64,000 nt of DNA, from contig NZ_QZMU01000001.1 in assembly GCF_003932505.1 (NCBI RefSeq), positions 1,488,001 through 1,552,000 of the forward strand, in the 5' to 3' direction. How positions within the stretch are numbered: position 1 is the first letter of the stretch; the number at the start of each line of letters is the position of its first letter. The position numbers and the translations under genes are program-made. Below are positions 52,594 to 61,574 of the stretch, piece after piece. The notes below the pieces were generated by a model. That model was not told where the DNA came from, made no database searches, and was given only the letters and a program-made list of their open reading frames with translations. This stretch comes from Thiohalobacter thiocyanaticus (GTDB lineage Bacteria; Pseudomonadota; Gammaproteobacteria; Thiohalobacterales; Thiohalobacteraceae).

Positions 52594-54089
52594 ACCCGGG
52601 CAACGGAATCCTGCTGTCCGTACTCGCCAGTTCACTGCTGCCGGGTCTGGTCATCTTCGCCATTGCCGAGCACCGCATCGCGCTGCGCACCACCCTCAAC
52701 CTGCTGGGGGCGGTGGTCAAGCTGGTGCTGGTGGGCTGGATGCTGTGGGGCGTGGCCCACGGCCAGGCCTATGAGCTGCGCCTGGCGCTGCTGCCGGGGC
52801 TGGACTTCGTACTGCGGGCCGGCCCGCTGGCGCTGCTGTTCGTCACCCTGTCCTCGGTGCTGTGGCTGCTGACCACCCTGTACGCCATCGGCTACCTGGA
52901 AGGCTCGCCGCACCGCAGCCGCTTCTTCGGTTTCTTCAGCCTGTGCGTGACCGCCACCGTGGGTGTGGCCCTGGCCGGCAACCTGCTTACCTTCCTGCTG
53001 TTCTACGAACTGCTGACCCTGTCGACCTATCCGCTGGTGGTGCACCGCGCCACCGAGGCCGCGCGCCGCGCCGGTCAGAGCTACCTGGTCTATACCCTCA
53101 GCGGCGGTGTGCTGCTGCTGGCCGGCACGGTCTGGCTGTACAGCCTCACCGGCACGCTGGAATTCCGTGCCACCGGTTTCGTACAGGATCTGGACGCCAG
53201 CCACCACGGGGCACTGATCGCGATCTTCTGGCTGCTGATCGCCGGTGTCGGGGTCAAGGCAGCGCTGTTCCCGCTGCACGGCTGGCTGCCGCAGGCCATG
53301 GTCGCCCCGGCACCGGTCAGCGCCCTGCTGCACGCCGTGGCCGTGGTGAAGGCCGGCGCCTTCGGCATCGTGCGCATCGTCTACGAGGTGTTCGGCGTCG
53401 AGCAGGCGGCCGATCTGGGCGTGACCCTGCCGCTGGCGGGGCTGGCGGCCTTCACCATTCTCTACGGTTCGCTGCGGGCCCTGTACCAGGATGATCTCAA
53501 GCGCCGGCTGGCCTTCTCCACCGTCAGCCAGGTGTCCTATATCGCGCTCGGCGTGGCCATCGCCGGTCCCATCGCCACCATCGGCGGGCTGGTGCACCTG
53601 GTGCATCAGGGCCTGATGAAGATCACCCTGTTCTTCTGCGCCGGCAACCTGGCCGAGACGCTGCACATTCACCGCATCAGCGAAATGGACGGCGTGGGCC
53701 GACGCCTGCCCTGGACCATGGGGGCCTTCACCCTGGCCGCCTTCGGCATGATCGGTCTGCCGCCGGTGGCCGGCTTCGTCAGCAAGTGGTACCTGGGACT
53801 GGGCGCGATGGAGGCCGGTCAGGACTGGGTGGTGCTGGTGCTGGCCGGCAGCAGCCTGCTCAATGCGGCCTACTTCCTGCCCATCCTGCACCGGGCCTGG
53901 TTCCGGGCCCCGGCCGGCGACGGTTTCGCCGCGGCCGGCGGCCGGCACGAGACCGGCTGGCTGCTGCTGTGGCCGCCGGTGATCACGGCGGCCATGTCGC
54001 TGGGCGCCGGGATGCTGGCCTTCATCCCCTTCAGCCCGCTGGAGTGGGTTCAGTTCATCGGCCGCCGGGAGTTCATCGGCTATGAGTGA
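52590..54089 (+). CDS. Mrp/Mnh-type antiporter proton-channel subunit D, second copy
   Basis: A 499-residue NuoL/M/N-like protein. It keeps the channel residues: Glu in LLFYELLTLSTYPL, Lys in VKAALFPLHGWLPQAM and VVKAGAFGIVRI. ATG 52590 overlaps the preceding stop (ATGA); the frame is open further upstream inside the first copy. Confidence 0.9.
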   Translation: MNPGNGILLSVLASSLLPGLVIFAIAEHRIALRTTLNLLGAVVKLVLVGWMLWGVAHGQAYELRLALLPGLDFVLRAGPLALLFVTLSSVLWLLTTLYAIGYLEGSPHRSRFFGFFSLCVTATVGVALAGNLLTFLLFYELLTLSTYPLVVHRATEAARRAGQSYLVYTLSGGVLLLAGTVWLYSLTGTLEFRATGFVQDLDASHHGALIAIFWLLIAGVGVKAALFPLHGWLPQAMVAPAPVSALLHAVAVVKAGAFGIVRIVYEVFGVEQAADLGVTLPLAGLAAFTILYGSLRALYQDDLKRRLAFSTVSQVSYIALGVAIAGPIATIGGLVHLVHQGLMKITLFFCAGNLAETLHIHRISEMDGVGRRLPWTMGAFTLAAFGMIGLPPVAGFVSKWYLGLGAMEAGQDWVVLVLAGSSLLNAAYFLPILHRAWFRAPAGDGFAAAGGRHETGWLLLWPPVITAAMSLGAGMLAFIPFSPLEWVQFIGRREFIGYE

Positions 54090-55311
54090 GCTGTTGCAGG
54101 ACGTCGGACTCTGGCTGATCCTGGCCTGGCCCCTGCTGGTCGCCCTGCCCGGGGTATACCGGCATCTGCCCCGGCCCTGGCTGCTGGCGCTGACGCCGGC
54201 CGCCGTGATTCTGGTCACCACCGGCGCGGCGGAACTGGACATGCCCTGGGTCGTGTTCGGCAGCGGACTGATGCTGGACGGCGACCGCCGCTGGCTGCTG
54301 GGCATGAGCCTGCTGCTGTGGCTGGCCGCGGGCCGGCAGGCCGCCCGGCTCGATCCGGCGCAACAGCAGGCCACCTTCACCCTGCTGCTGCTCACCTTCA
54401 GCGGCCAGCTCGGCATGATCCTGGCCAGCGAACCGGTGGGTTTTCTGTGTTTCTCCACCCTGCTGGGTTATGGCTTCTTCGGCCTGCTGGTCCACGGTGG
54501 CGGGGCGGACAGCCGGCGCGTGGCACGCCTGTACATCGTGGTGCTGATCCTGGCCGATCTGTTGCTGTTCGAGGCCCTGCTGCTGGCCGCCTACATGCAG
54601 GAGACGCCGCGTTTCGATGACTTCGACTTCCCACTGCAGGGTGATTCCACCGGGCTCTACGCCGCCCTGGTGCTGACCGCTTTCCTGCTCAAGGCCGGGA
54701 TCTGGCCGCTGCATGCCTGGGTCACGGGCGCCCTGCGCACGGCCCCGCCGCCGGCGCGACTGCTGCTGGCCGGCGGACCGGTGGTCATGGCCCTGCTGGG
54801 TCTGTGGCGCTGGCTGCCCGCGGGCCAGGGTCTGGAGCTGGCGGGTCAGCTGTGCCGCGTCCTGGGCACGGCGGCCCTGGGCTACGCCCTGGCGCAGTTA
54901 TTGCGGCGCCCGCAGCCCTGCTGGCTGCTTCCGGCCCTGACCGGCGCTCTGGTGCTGGGTTTCGGCCAGTACCTGGTCGATCCGACCGGCAGTGAGGGCT
55001 GGATCGCGTGGTCCGCACCTCTGCTGGTCCTGACCGGACTGCTCCCGGCCCTGCTGCTGTGGCTGCAATCGGCAGTGTCCGCGGCAGGGCTCGGCAATGA
55101 GCCGCCCTGGGCCTGGTTCGGAAGGCTGCAGCCGCCGCTGGAACGCCTGCACCAGAGGCTGCTGCGCGGCGTAGTGAGCCTGCGCCGTTCCGGTTCCGCT
55201 GCTGCCATCACGGGGCTTGCGCTGCCGGACCTTGAACGCCGCATCGCACGCTGGCCCTGGGTGATCATGGCACTGGCGCTGCTGGGGCTGGTGCTGGGAC
55301 TGCTGGCCTGA
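54082..55311 (+). CDS. Degenerate third NuoM/MnhD-like subunit
   Basis: A 409-residue membrane protein, shorter than its two neighbours, which overlaps the second copy by eight bases. It aligns with them by LKAGIWPLHAWVTGALRTAP, but at the helix 5 position FYELL of copy two it reads FSTLL (Glu to Thr), and at helix 8 VVKAG reads VVMAL (Lys to Met). So two channel charges are missing. The C-terminal 100 residues form a basic loop and one last helix. It is probably a structural or regulatory subunit. Confidence 0.78.
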   Translation: MSELLQDVGLWLILAWPLLVALPGVYRHLPRPWLLALTPAAVILVTTGAAELDMPWVVFGSGLMLDGDRRWLLGMSLLLWLAAGRQAARLDPAQQQATFTLLLLTFSGQLGMILASEPVGFLCFSTLLGYGFFGLLVHGGGADSRRVARLYIVVLILADLLLFEALLLAAYMQETPRFDDFDFPLQGDSTGLYAALVLTAFLLKAGIWPLHAWVTGALRTAPPPARLLLAGGPVVMALLGLWRWLPAGQGLELAGQLCRVLGTAALGYALAQLLRRPQPCWLLPALTGALVLGFGQYLVDPTGSEGWIAWSAPLLVLTGLLPALLLWLQSAVSAAGLGNEPPWAWFGRLQPPLERLHQRLLRGVVSLRRSGSAAAITGLALPDLERRIARWPWVIMALALLGLVLGLLA

Positions 55312-55441
55312 GTCGACATCTGCAACGACGGCCGGACCGCCGCTGATGGGTTGCGCTTCGCACCACCCATCCTACTGTACCGGCTTGACCGGTCCCGACA
55401 GTCTCGCCACTATGGCAGGGTTGCCTTGCTTAGGGGGTTTA

Positions 55442-56410
55442 ATGCATACAACAACAAAAACCGTCTGTGTCTTCGGCGGTACCGGCTTTGTGGGTCGCCA
55501 CCTGGCCCAGCGACTCACCCGTGACGGCCACTATGTCCGCATCCCGACCCGGCACCGCGAGCGCCATCGCGAGCTGCTGGTCAATCCGCGCATCAAGCTG
55601 ATCGAGGCCGACGTCTACGACACCCGTGTGCTGCGCGAGCTGATCCAGGGCACGGATGCGGTGATCAACCTGGTGGGCATCCTCAATGAATCCGGCAACG
55701 ACGGCAGCGGCTTCGAGCATGCCCACGTGGAACTGCCGCGCAGGATCCTCAGCGCCTGCAATGTCACCGGCACCCGCCGGCTGCTGCACATGAGTGCACT
55801 CAATGCCCACCCGCGCGAGGAACACAGCCACTACCTGCGCACCAAGGGCGTGGCCGAGGATCTGGTCCACGCCGCGGCCAGGGACGGCATGCAGGTCACC
55901 AGTTTCCGGCCGTCGGTGATCTTCGGGCCTGACGACAGCTTCTTCAATCGCTTTCACGGTCTGCTCAAACTCACGCCCTGGCTGTTTCCGCTGGCCTGCC
56001 CGGACGCGAAGATGTCGCCGGTCTATGTCGGCGATGTGGTTGAGGCCTTCGCCCGCAGCCTGCAGGATCCGGCCACCATCGGCCGCCACTGCGACATCTG
56101 CGGCCCCGAGACCTACACCCTGCAGCAGCTGGTCGAATACACCGCCCGTGCAGCCGGGCTCAGGCGGCACGTCCTGCGTCTGGGCAACACCACCTCCTGG
56201 CTGCAGGCACGACTGCTGGAGTTCGTACCCGGCAAGCCCTTTTCGCGGGACAACTTCTGGTCGCTGCAGAAGGAAGGTGTCTGCCACGAGAACTGCCTGC
56301 TCGATCTGGACATCACGCCCACCGCCATCGCCGCCGTGGTACCGGGCTACATCGGCAACGGCTCCTCGCAGCGGCGGTATCAGGCGTTCCGGGAGCAGGC
56401 CCGGCGGTGA
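55442..56410 (+). CDS. NDUFA9-like NAD(P)-binding protein (complex I assembly/subunit family)
   Basis: A 322-residue atypical short-chain dehydrogenase. The dinucleotide-binding motif FGGTGFVGRHL is at about residues 11-21, and INLVGIL and RLLHMSALNA follow. Members of this group are related to mitochondrial NDUFA9 and to epimerases; enzymatic role in bacteria is unclear. ATG 55442 lies behind GGGGG; codons upstream are not family-like. It is monocistronic, followed by a repeat element. Confidence 0.85.
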   Translation: MHTTTKTVCVFGGTGFVGRHLAQRLTRDGHYVRIPTRHRERHRELLVNPRIKLIEADVYDTRVLRELIQGTDAVINLVGILNESGNDGSGFEHAHVELPRRILSACNVTGTRRLLHMSALNAHPREEHSHYLRTKGVAEDLVHAAARDGMQVTSFRPSVIFGPDDSFFNRFHGLLKLTPWLFPLACPDAKMSPVYVGDVVEAFARSLQDPATIGRHCDICGPETYTLQQLVEYTARAAGLRRHVLRLGNTTSWLQARLLEFVPGKPFSRDNFWSLQKEGVCHENCLLDLDITPTAIAAVVPGYIGNGSSQRRYQAFREQARR

Positions 56411-56418
56411 GCAACAAT

Positions 56419-56621
56419 CGCCACGGAAGCACATCGAAAGGCACGGAAACAGAAACGGCAGGCGATTTCGATCACCGCCTTTCCGTCATCCCGGCGTAGG
56501 CCGGGATCCAGAAGCCGCCGTGGTCAATGGATTCCGGCCTACGCCGGAATGACGGGATAGAACCCCTAAAGAAGTTCCGCAGCTTATTATAATTGCGTGT
56601 CTTTCCGTGTGCTTCCGTGGC
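56419..56621. repeat. Nested repeat upstream of cca
   Basis: Left arm CGCCACGGAAGCACATCGAA (56419) and inverted right arm GTGTCTTTCCGTGTGCTTCC (56597, to 56621), diverged relatives of the CCACGGAA arms. Inner hairpin GTCATCCCGGCGTAGGCCGG (56485) and inverted partner ending at 56553. Confidence 0.85.
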
Positions 56622-56644
56622 CATTTCAACGCAAAGGTTCTGAC

Positions 56645-57871
56645 ATGGAAATCTATCTGGTCGGCGGCGCCGTGCGCGACAAGCTGCTGGGACTGCCGGT
56701 CGGGGAGCGCGACTGGGTGGTGGTCGGCGCCACGCCGCAGCAGATGCTGGACCTGGGCTACCGGCCGGTGGGCAAGGATTTTCCCGTCTTCCTGCATCCG
56801 GAGACCGGCGAGGAATACGCCCTGGCGCGCACCGAGCGCAAGACCGGCCCGGGCTACACCGGCTTCGAGTTCCATGCCGATCCCGATGTCACCCTGGAGG
56901 AGGATCTCAGGCGCCGGGATCTCACCATCAATGCCATGGCCGAGGACGCCGAGGGCAATCTGATCGATCCCTTCAACGGCCGCGAGGATCTGGACGCCGG
57001 CCTGCTGCGCCACGTCTCCAGCGCCTTCGCCGAGGATCCGGTGCGCATCCTGCGCATCGCCCGCTTCAAGGCCCGCTTCGCCAGATGGGGATTCAAGGTC
57101 GCGCACGGTACCCACGCCCTGATGAAGCGCATGGTCGAATCGGGCGAGGTCGACGCCCTGGTGCCGGAACGGGTCTGGGCGGAAACCCTGAAGGCCCTGA
57201 GTGAGGACCGGCCGGTGGAGTTCTTCGAGGTGCTGCGCCGCTGCGGCGCGCTGGCGCATGTCTTCCCCGAACTGGATCGGCTGTTCGGCGTGGATCAGCC
57301 GGCGCACGCCCATCCCGAGATCGATACCGGCGTGCACTGTCTGCTGGTGCTGGAACAGGCCGCGCGCCTGAGCCCCGATCCGCGGGTGCGCTTTGCCGCC
57401 CTGGTGCACGACCTGGGCAAGTGCGGGACGCCGGAAGCGGAACTGCCGCGCCACATCGGTCACGAGGCGCGCAGTGTCGAACTGATCGAGGGCATGTGCG
57501 CGCGGCTGAAGATCCCCAACGAGTACCGCGACCTGGCCCGGCTGGTGGCGCGTCATCACAGCCAGTGCCACCGCGCCCTGGAACTGCGCCCGGCCAGCGT
57601 GCACGACCTGCTCGATTCGCTGGATGTCTTCCGCCGTCCGGAGCGGCTGGAGCTGTTTCTGCTGGCCTGCGAGGCCGATCACCGCGGCCGCGCCGGACGC
57701 GAGGACGCACCCTACCCGCAGGCCGATTATCTGCGCACAGCCTTCACCGCCGCCAGTGCCATCAATGCGCGGGAACTGGTGGAACAGGGCCTGAGCGGCC
57801 CGGCGGTGGGAGAGAGATTGCGGGAACGGCGGATCGCGGCCGTGCGGGAGGTGAAACAAAGGTACCCATGA
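56645..57871 (+). CDS. cca: Multifunctional CCA tRNA nucleotidyltransferase
   Basis: A 408-residue class II CCA-adding enzyme. The N-terminal catalytic part has YLVGGAVRDKLLG, GERDWVVVGA with the metal-binding acidic pair, EDLRRRDLTINAMAED and RILRIARFKARF. The C-terminal HD domain is visible (VHDLGKCGTP, RHHSQCHRAL), giving the phosphohydrolase activities of the gammaproteobacterial form. ATG 56645 is the family start. Confidence 0.96.
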   Translation: MEIYLVGGAVRDKLLGLPVGERDWVVVGATPQQMLDLGYRPVGKDFPVFLHPETGEEYALARTERKTGPGYTGFEFHADPDVTLEEDLRRRDLTINAMAEDAEGNLIDPFNGREDLDAGLLRHVSSAFAEDPVRILRIARFKARFARWGFKVAHGTHALMKRMVESGEVDALVPERVWAETLKALSEDRPVEFFEVLRRCGALAHVFPELDRLFGVDQPAHAHPEIDTGVHCLLVLEQAARLSPDPRVRFAALVHDLGKCGTPEAELPRHIGHEARSVELIEGMCARLKIPNEYRDLARLVARHHSQCHRALELRPASVHDLLDSLDVFRRPERLELFLLACEADHRGRAGREDAPYPQADYLRTAFTAASAINARELVEQGLSGPAVGERLRERRIAAVREVKQRYP

Positions 57872-57903
57872 TGAACCCCACAGGGGTTCTATGGAGGAAG
57901 TAA

Positions 57904-57965
57904 CGTGGCAATCTCCATCCGGTTGATTCTGCGTTATGAGATTGCCGCGCTTCGCTCGCAATGAC
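57904..57965. repeat. Repeat of the GAGATTGCCGCG...CGCAATGAC type
   Basis: GAGATTGCCGCGCTTCGCTC at 57938 continuing to GCAATGAC at 57965, with an inverted fragment GTGGCAATCTCC at 57905. Related to the inner hairpin at 62249-62346. Confidence 0.6.
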
Positions 57966-58008
57966 GATTATGCGAGTGCCATTCGGCTTGGACCCTTATT
58001 CCTGCCGC

Positions 58009-58260
58009 CTATGCCTGACCGCGCACCTTGCCGACCACCAGCACCAGTCCCAGCAGGCCCGAGGCCATCAGGATCAGCGGCAGGGGCGACGGCACGGCTT
58101 CACTGTCGGCGAAACCGGCCGCCGGCGTGGACAGGGGCACGGACCGCGCCGGCATCTCTTCCACCCCGAGCCAGCCGGTCGCGGCGGACACCCCCATGCT
58201 CAGCATGAGACCGAAGATGAAACCCAGACACTGGCAGCGGAAGCGGAACATGACGCGCAC
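58009..58260 (-). CDS. Small secreted protein with a PEP-CTERM/VPLPA-like C-terminal sorting signal
   Basis: An 83-residue frame with an N-terminal signal segment (LGFIFGLMLSMGVSAA), a short variable middle of about 30 residues and a C-terminal VPSPLPLILMASGLLGLVLV followed by a basic tail. The V-P-x-P start, hydrophobic helix and basic end resemble exosortase sorting signals. No exosortase is in this window. No family beyond this is recognised. It could also be a small membrane protein. Confidence 0.5.
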   Translation of the reverse strand: MRVMFRFRCQCLGFIFGLMLSMGVSAATGWLGVEEMPARSVPLSTPAAGFADSEAVPSPLPLILMASGLLGLVLVVGKVRGQA

Positions 58261-58476
58261 CCTGAAATCAGTAAATAAGTGTTTTCTAATAGGCAGGATG
58301 CATGCCAGAAAACACCGTCTTTAATAAAAACAATATGTTACAAAACAAAATCCCTTGATTTTCAGACAAGTATTAGCGATAACGTAAATCCTTCCGACAG
58401 CAGGAAAGATTGTATTTTTATTTTTTTCAATAAGTTAATAAATTTCAGTATTTGTTAATATTCCTGACAACGCCGA
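58261..58476. other. AT-rich spacer between the small secreted protein and uppP
   Basis: This 216-base stretch is far more AT-rich than its surroundings and has no gene. It includes GTTTTCT...AGAAAAC (7-bp inverted repeat near 58271-58308) and long T and A runs around 58412-58440. It may hold the promoter of the small gene and the 3' end of uppP. Confidence 0.45.
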
Positions 58477-59274
58477 TCAAACAAACACCCAGAACAGGAA
58501 GGCCCCCAGCAGCAGCCGGTAGATCACGAAGGGCGTCAGCCCGATGCGCGCGACCAGTTTCAGGAAGAAGTGAATGCACAGGTAGGCACTGACGGCCGAG
58601 ACCAGGGTACCGACACCCAGGGCCTGCCAGTCCACCGGACCGGCCTGGCGGAACAGTTCGCGGGCCTCGAAACCGCCGGCGAGCAGGATCACCGGGATCG
58701 ACAGCAGGAAGGAGAACCGGGCCGCGCCCTCGCGGCTCAGGCCCAGCATCAGGGCCGCGGTCATGGTGATGCCCGAGCGCGAGGTGCCCGGGATCAGTGC
58801 CAGGGCCTGGGCGCAGCCGATCACCAGTACGTCCTTCCAGCCGATGCTGTACTCGTCGCGCCGGCGCGCGCCGCTGCGGTCCGACCACCACAGCAGCAGG
58901 CCGAACAGCACCGTGGTGGCGGCGATCACCAGCGGACTGCGCAGATGCTGCTCGATGGAATCGGCGAACAGCAGGCCGGCCAGGCCCACCGGGATGGTGC
59001 CGAAGCCCACCGCCCAGGCCAGCCGGCTGTCGGCGGTCTGACCGCTGCCGGCCAGCGAGGCCAGCCAGTCGGCCAGCATCCGGCGCAACTCAACGCGGAA
59101 GTAGACGACCACCGCCAGCAGGGTACCCACGTGCACCGCCACGTCGAAGGCCAGCCCCTGGTCCTGCCAGCCCAGCAGCACCGGCAGCAGAATCAGATGC
59201 GCCGAGGAGGAGATCGGCAGGAATTCGGTCAGGCCCTGCAGCAGGGCCAGGGCGAGGATCTGAATCAGGTCCAT
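58477..59274 (-). CDS. uppP: Undecaprenyl-diphosphatase UppP (BacA)
   Basis: A 265-residue integral membrane phosphatase that recycles the undecaprenyl carrier for peptidoglycan. [15 protein letters not shown] (with the Glu-rich active motif) and [16 protein letters not shown] are the two hallmark motifs. Length and helices are standard. Confidence 0.96.
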   Translation of the reverse strand: MDLIQILALALLQGLTEFLPISSSAHLILLPVLLGWQDQGLAFDVAVHVGTLLAVVVYFRVELRRMLADWLASLAGSGQTADSRLAWAVGFGTIPVGLAGLLFADSIEQHLRSPLVIAATTVLFGLLLWWSDRSGARRRDEYSIGWKDVLVIGCAQALALIPGTSRSGITMTAALMLGLSREGAARFSFLLSIPVILLAGGFEARELFRQAGPVDWQALGVGTLVSAVSAYLCIHFFLKLVARIGLTPFVIYRLLLGAFLFWVFV

Positions 59275-59337
59275 GGGTTACCTGTTTTTATGTTATGAAA
59301 ATACTTCCACAGGCTGGGCTGAACAAAGTGAAACCCA

Positions 59338-59396
59338 GCATGGACAGCGGCATTATGTTGGGCTTCGCGTTGCTCAGCCCAACCTACAGGCGGTTG
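59338..59396. repeat. TTGGGCTTCGCGTTGCTCAGCCCAACCTAC-type repeat between uppP and midA
   Basis: A short hairpin TTGGGCTTCGC...CAGCCCAA (59359-59383) with a diverged AACCCAGC in front, belonging to the GTAGGTTGGG family also seen at 1565. Confidence 0.55.
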
Positions 59397-60583
59397 CGCA
59401 GATCCTGCTGCCGGAACCCCGGCACCACCGCGTCGCAGTCGCGGGTCAGCAGCATCGCCTTGAAGCGCTCGCCCATCTCGCCGGGCAGCATCAGCTGTCG
59501 CACCTGCTGGGCCAGGCGCATCCCGGCCACCGGATCCGCGCCGGCGGCCGCGGCCATAGTATCCTCGATGCCGGCATCGATCAGGTAATGGGCCTGATCG
59601 GTGAAACCGGCGACTCGCAGCCCGGCCGCACTGGCGGCCTCTGCCACGGCGGTGAAATCCACATGGGCGGTGATGTCCTGCAGGCCCGGCAGCCGCAGCG
59701 GATCGGGATGGGCACGGTGCCGATAATGGCACATCAGGGTGCCCGCGCCGCGCTGGGGATGATAATACTCCCCACGCGGGTAGCCGTAATCGATGAACAG
59801 CATCGCCCCCTGCGTCAGGCTCGCCGCCAGTTCACTCAGCCAGCCGGACAGCCAGGCCGCCCGTTCCGAACTGTAGTCCGGCGGCCAGTCATACTGTTCG
59901 GCGAGCCGCCGGACCTGTTCCGCCAGCCCGGCATCGGCGGGCTGATCGGTCCAGCCGAAGCCGGCCTGCTCCCACTGCACCCGGCGCAGCCAGACGTCAG
60001 TACCGTCCCAGTGGAACAGCTCCACCGGCAAGGCGTCGAGCACCTCGTTGGCGATCACCATGCCGGCGAAGCGCTCGGGCGGGCGGTCCAGCCAGGTCAC
60101 GCGTTCGAGCAGCGCCGGCGCTTCTTCGTTCAACCGCTGACGCTGACGCTCGCGCAGGTCCGCGCTGGGCTCAAGGATGAGATAGCTTTCAGGCAGGCGG
60201 TCCATTGCCTGCAGACTTCGCAGCACCTCCACTGCCAGCGCACCGCTGCCCGCGCCCAGCTCGAGCACCGCTCCATGGTTCAGCGCTTCCAGCACGGCCG
60301 CGCAGCTCACGGCCACGCACTGCGAGAACAGGGGCGAGAGTTCCGGCCCGGTGACGAAATCGCCCGCCGCACCGAACTTGCGCGCCCCGGCGCTGTAGTA
60401 GCCCAGCCCGGGTTCGTACAGGACCGAGTGCATGTAGTCGGCGAACGGCAGGCTGCCGCCGGCCGCCTGCATGCGGGCCCGAAGCACCTCAACCAGGCGC
60501 TCGCTGACCGCCAGGGCCTCGGGCGCCGGCGCGGGCCAGTCGGCGGGAATCGCCCAGGGGGAAGGCGGCTCAGACCCGGGCAT
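59384..60583 (-). CDS. SAM-dependent methyltransferase of the MidA/NDUFAF7 family
   Basis: A 399-residue protein. PFADYMHSVLYEPGLGYY, FGAAGDFVTGPELSPLF, VLELGAGSGALAVEVL (SAM site) and ANEVLDALPVELF are family hallmarks. NDUFAF7 methylates an arginine of a complex I subunit in mitochondria; the bacterial target is not known. It is followed by folK on the same strand direction upstream of it. Confidence 0.9.
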   Translation of the reverse strand: MPGSEPPSPWAIPADWPAPAPEALAVSERLVEVLRARMQAAGGSLPFADYMHSVLYEPGLGYYSAGARKFGAAGDFVTGPELSPLFSQCVAVSCAAVLEALNHGAVLELGAGSGALAVEVLRSLQAMDRLPESYLILEPSADLRERQRQRLNEEAPALLERVTWLDRPPERFAGMVIANEVLDALPVELFHWDGTDVWLRRVQWEQAGFGWTDQPADAGLAEQVRRLAEQYDWPPDYSSERAAWLSGWLSELAASLTQGAMLFIDYGYPRGEYYHPQRGAGTLMCHYRHRAHPDPLRLPGLQDITAHVDFTAVAEAASAAGLRVAGFTDQAHYLIDAGIEDTMAAAAGADPVAGMRLAQQVRQLMLPGEMGERFKAMLLTRDCDAVVPGFRQQDLRNRL

Positions 60584-60607
60584 TATTAACTCGCCATGAC
60601 GAGTACA

Positions 60608-61096
60608 TCAGAACGGAAAGGGAACCTCATGCAGGTCGGACTCGCTGTGTGCGAAGGCCTGCCAGAGTTCGTTATAGGTTTTGCCCAGCACGGGATGACG
60701 GCGTTCGCCGGCGATATCGGCCAGCGGCTTGAGCACGAAGGCCTGTTCGGTGATCTCCCGGCGCGGCAGCGTCATCGACTCGGACTCACGCACCTCGTTG
60801 TCGTAGAGCAGCAGGTCGATATCCAGTGTACGGGAGGCAAAGCGCGGGCCGCTGCGATCGCGGCCGCAGGCGTCCTCGATCAGGTGCAGTTCGTCGTTGA
60901 TGACCTCGACCGGCGCGTCGGTGGTGAAGGCGGCGACCAGGTTGTAGAAGTTCTCGCCGTCGAAACCCACGGCGCGGGTCTCGTAAACCGGCGACAAGCG
61001 CAGCTCACCGAAACGTTCGCGCAGCAGTTCCACCCCGCGGGCCACGTTGCGCTCGCGGTCGATGTTGCTGCCGATGCTGACAAAGACCTCAGCCAT
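60608..61096 (-). CDS. folK: FolK, 6-hydroxymethyl-7,8-dihydropterin pyrophosphokinase
   Basis: A 162-residue HPPK of folate synthesis. FVSIGSNIDRERN, YETRAVGFDGENFYNLVAAF and RTLDIDLLLYDNE (metal-binding Asp residues) followed by LPRREITEQAFVLKPL are all present. The start at ATG 61096 overlaps folB by eight bases, so the two are co-expressed. Confidence 0.95.
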   Translation of the reverse strand: MAEVFVSIGSNIDRERNVARGVELLRERFGELRLSPVYETRAVGFDGENFYNLVAAFTTDAPVEVINDELHLIEDACGRDRSGPRFASRTLDIDLLLYDNEVRESESMTLPRREITEQAFVLKPLADIAGERRHPVLGKTYNELWQAFAHSESDLHEVPFPF

Positions 61097-61460
61097 TGCC
61101 CTTCTCGCCAGTATCACCCCGCTCGATGATCACGCCGACGTCGCGTGCCCCGCGCACTGCCCCGGTCTTGTTGACCGTCAGACGCAGCCAGGGCACATCG
61201 AACTCCTTCATGACGATCTCAGCCACCCGCTCGGCCAGGGTCTCGACCAGCTGGAAGTCGCTGTTACCCACATAATCGATCAGCCGCTTGGCCACGGCCT
61301 TGTAGTTCAGGGTGTCCTCGATGCTGTCGCTGGCCGCGGCCCGGCGGATGTCCGTGGCCATTTCCAGATCGAAGCTGATGGTCTGCCGGATGCGGCGTTC
61401 CCACTCGAAGATGCCGATGACGGTTTCAATGCGCAGGTCGCGCAGGAAGATGATGTCCAT
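61089..61460 (-). CDS. folB: FolB, dihydroneopterin aldolase
   Basis: A 123-residue protein. DIIFLRDLRIETVIGIFEWE at the start and NYKAVAKRLIDYV, then LVETLAERVAEIVM are typical of FolB. Downstream in the same strand is folK, the next enzyme of the folate pathway. ATG 61460 is the family start. Confidence 0.94.
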   Translation of the reverse strand: MDIIFLRDLRIETVIGIFEWERRIRQTISFDLEMATDIRRAAASDSIEDTLNYKAVAKRLIDYVGNSDFQLVETLAERVAEIVMKEFDVPWLRLTVNKTGAVRGARDVGVIIERGDTGEKGNG

Positions 61461-61574
61461 GCTCTGCCTTGCCACTTCGTTTCGCGCACTATATCACCTG
61501 GCAGGTTCGCGGACAGCCCGCGCCCGGCCACGCTCACTTGACCCACCGCGCCGAAAGCCGTCCAATAGCGCGCC

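Noticed and set aside
58380-58440. Possible intrinsic terminator TTCC...GGAA followed by T runs in the AT-rich spacer
   Set aside because: The stem is only four to five pairs and no plus-strand gene ends before it.
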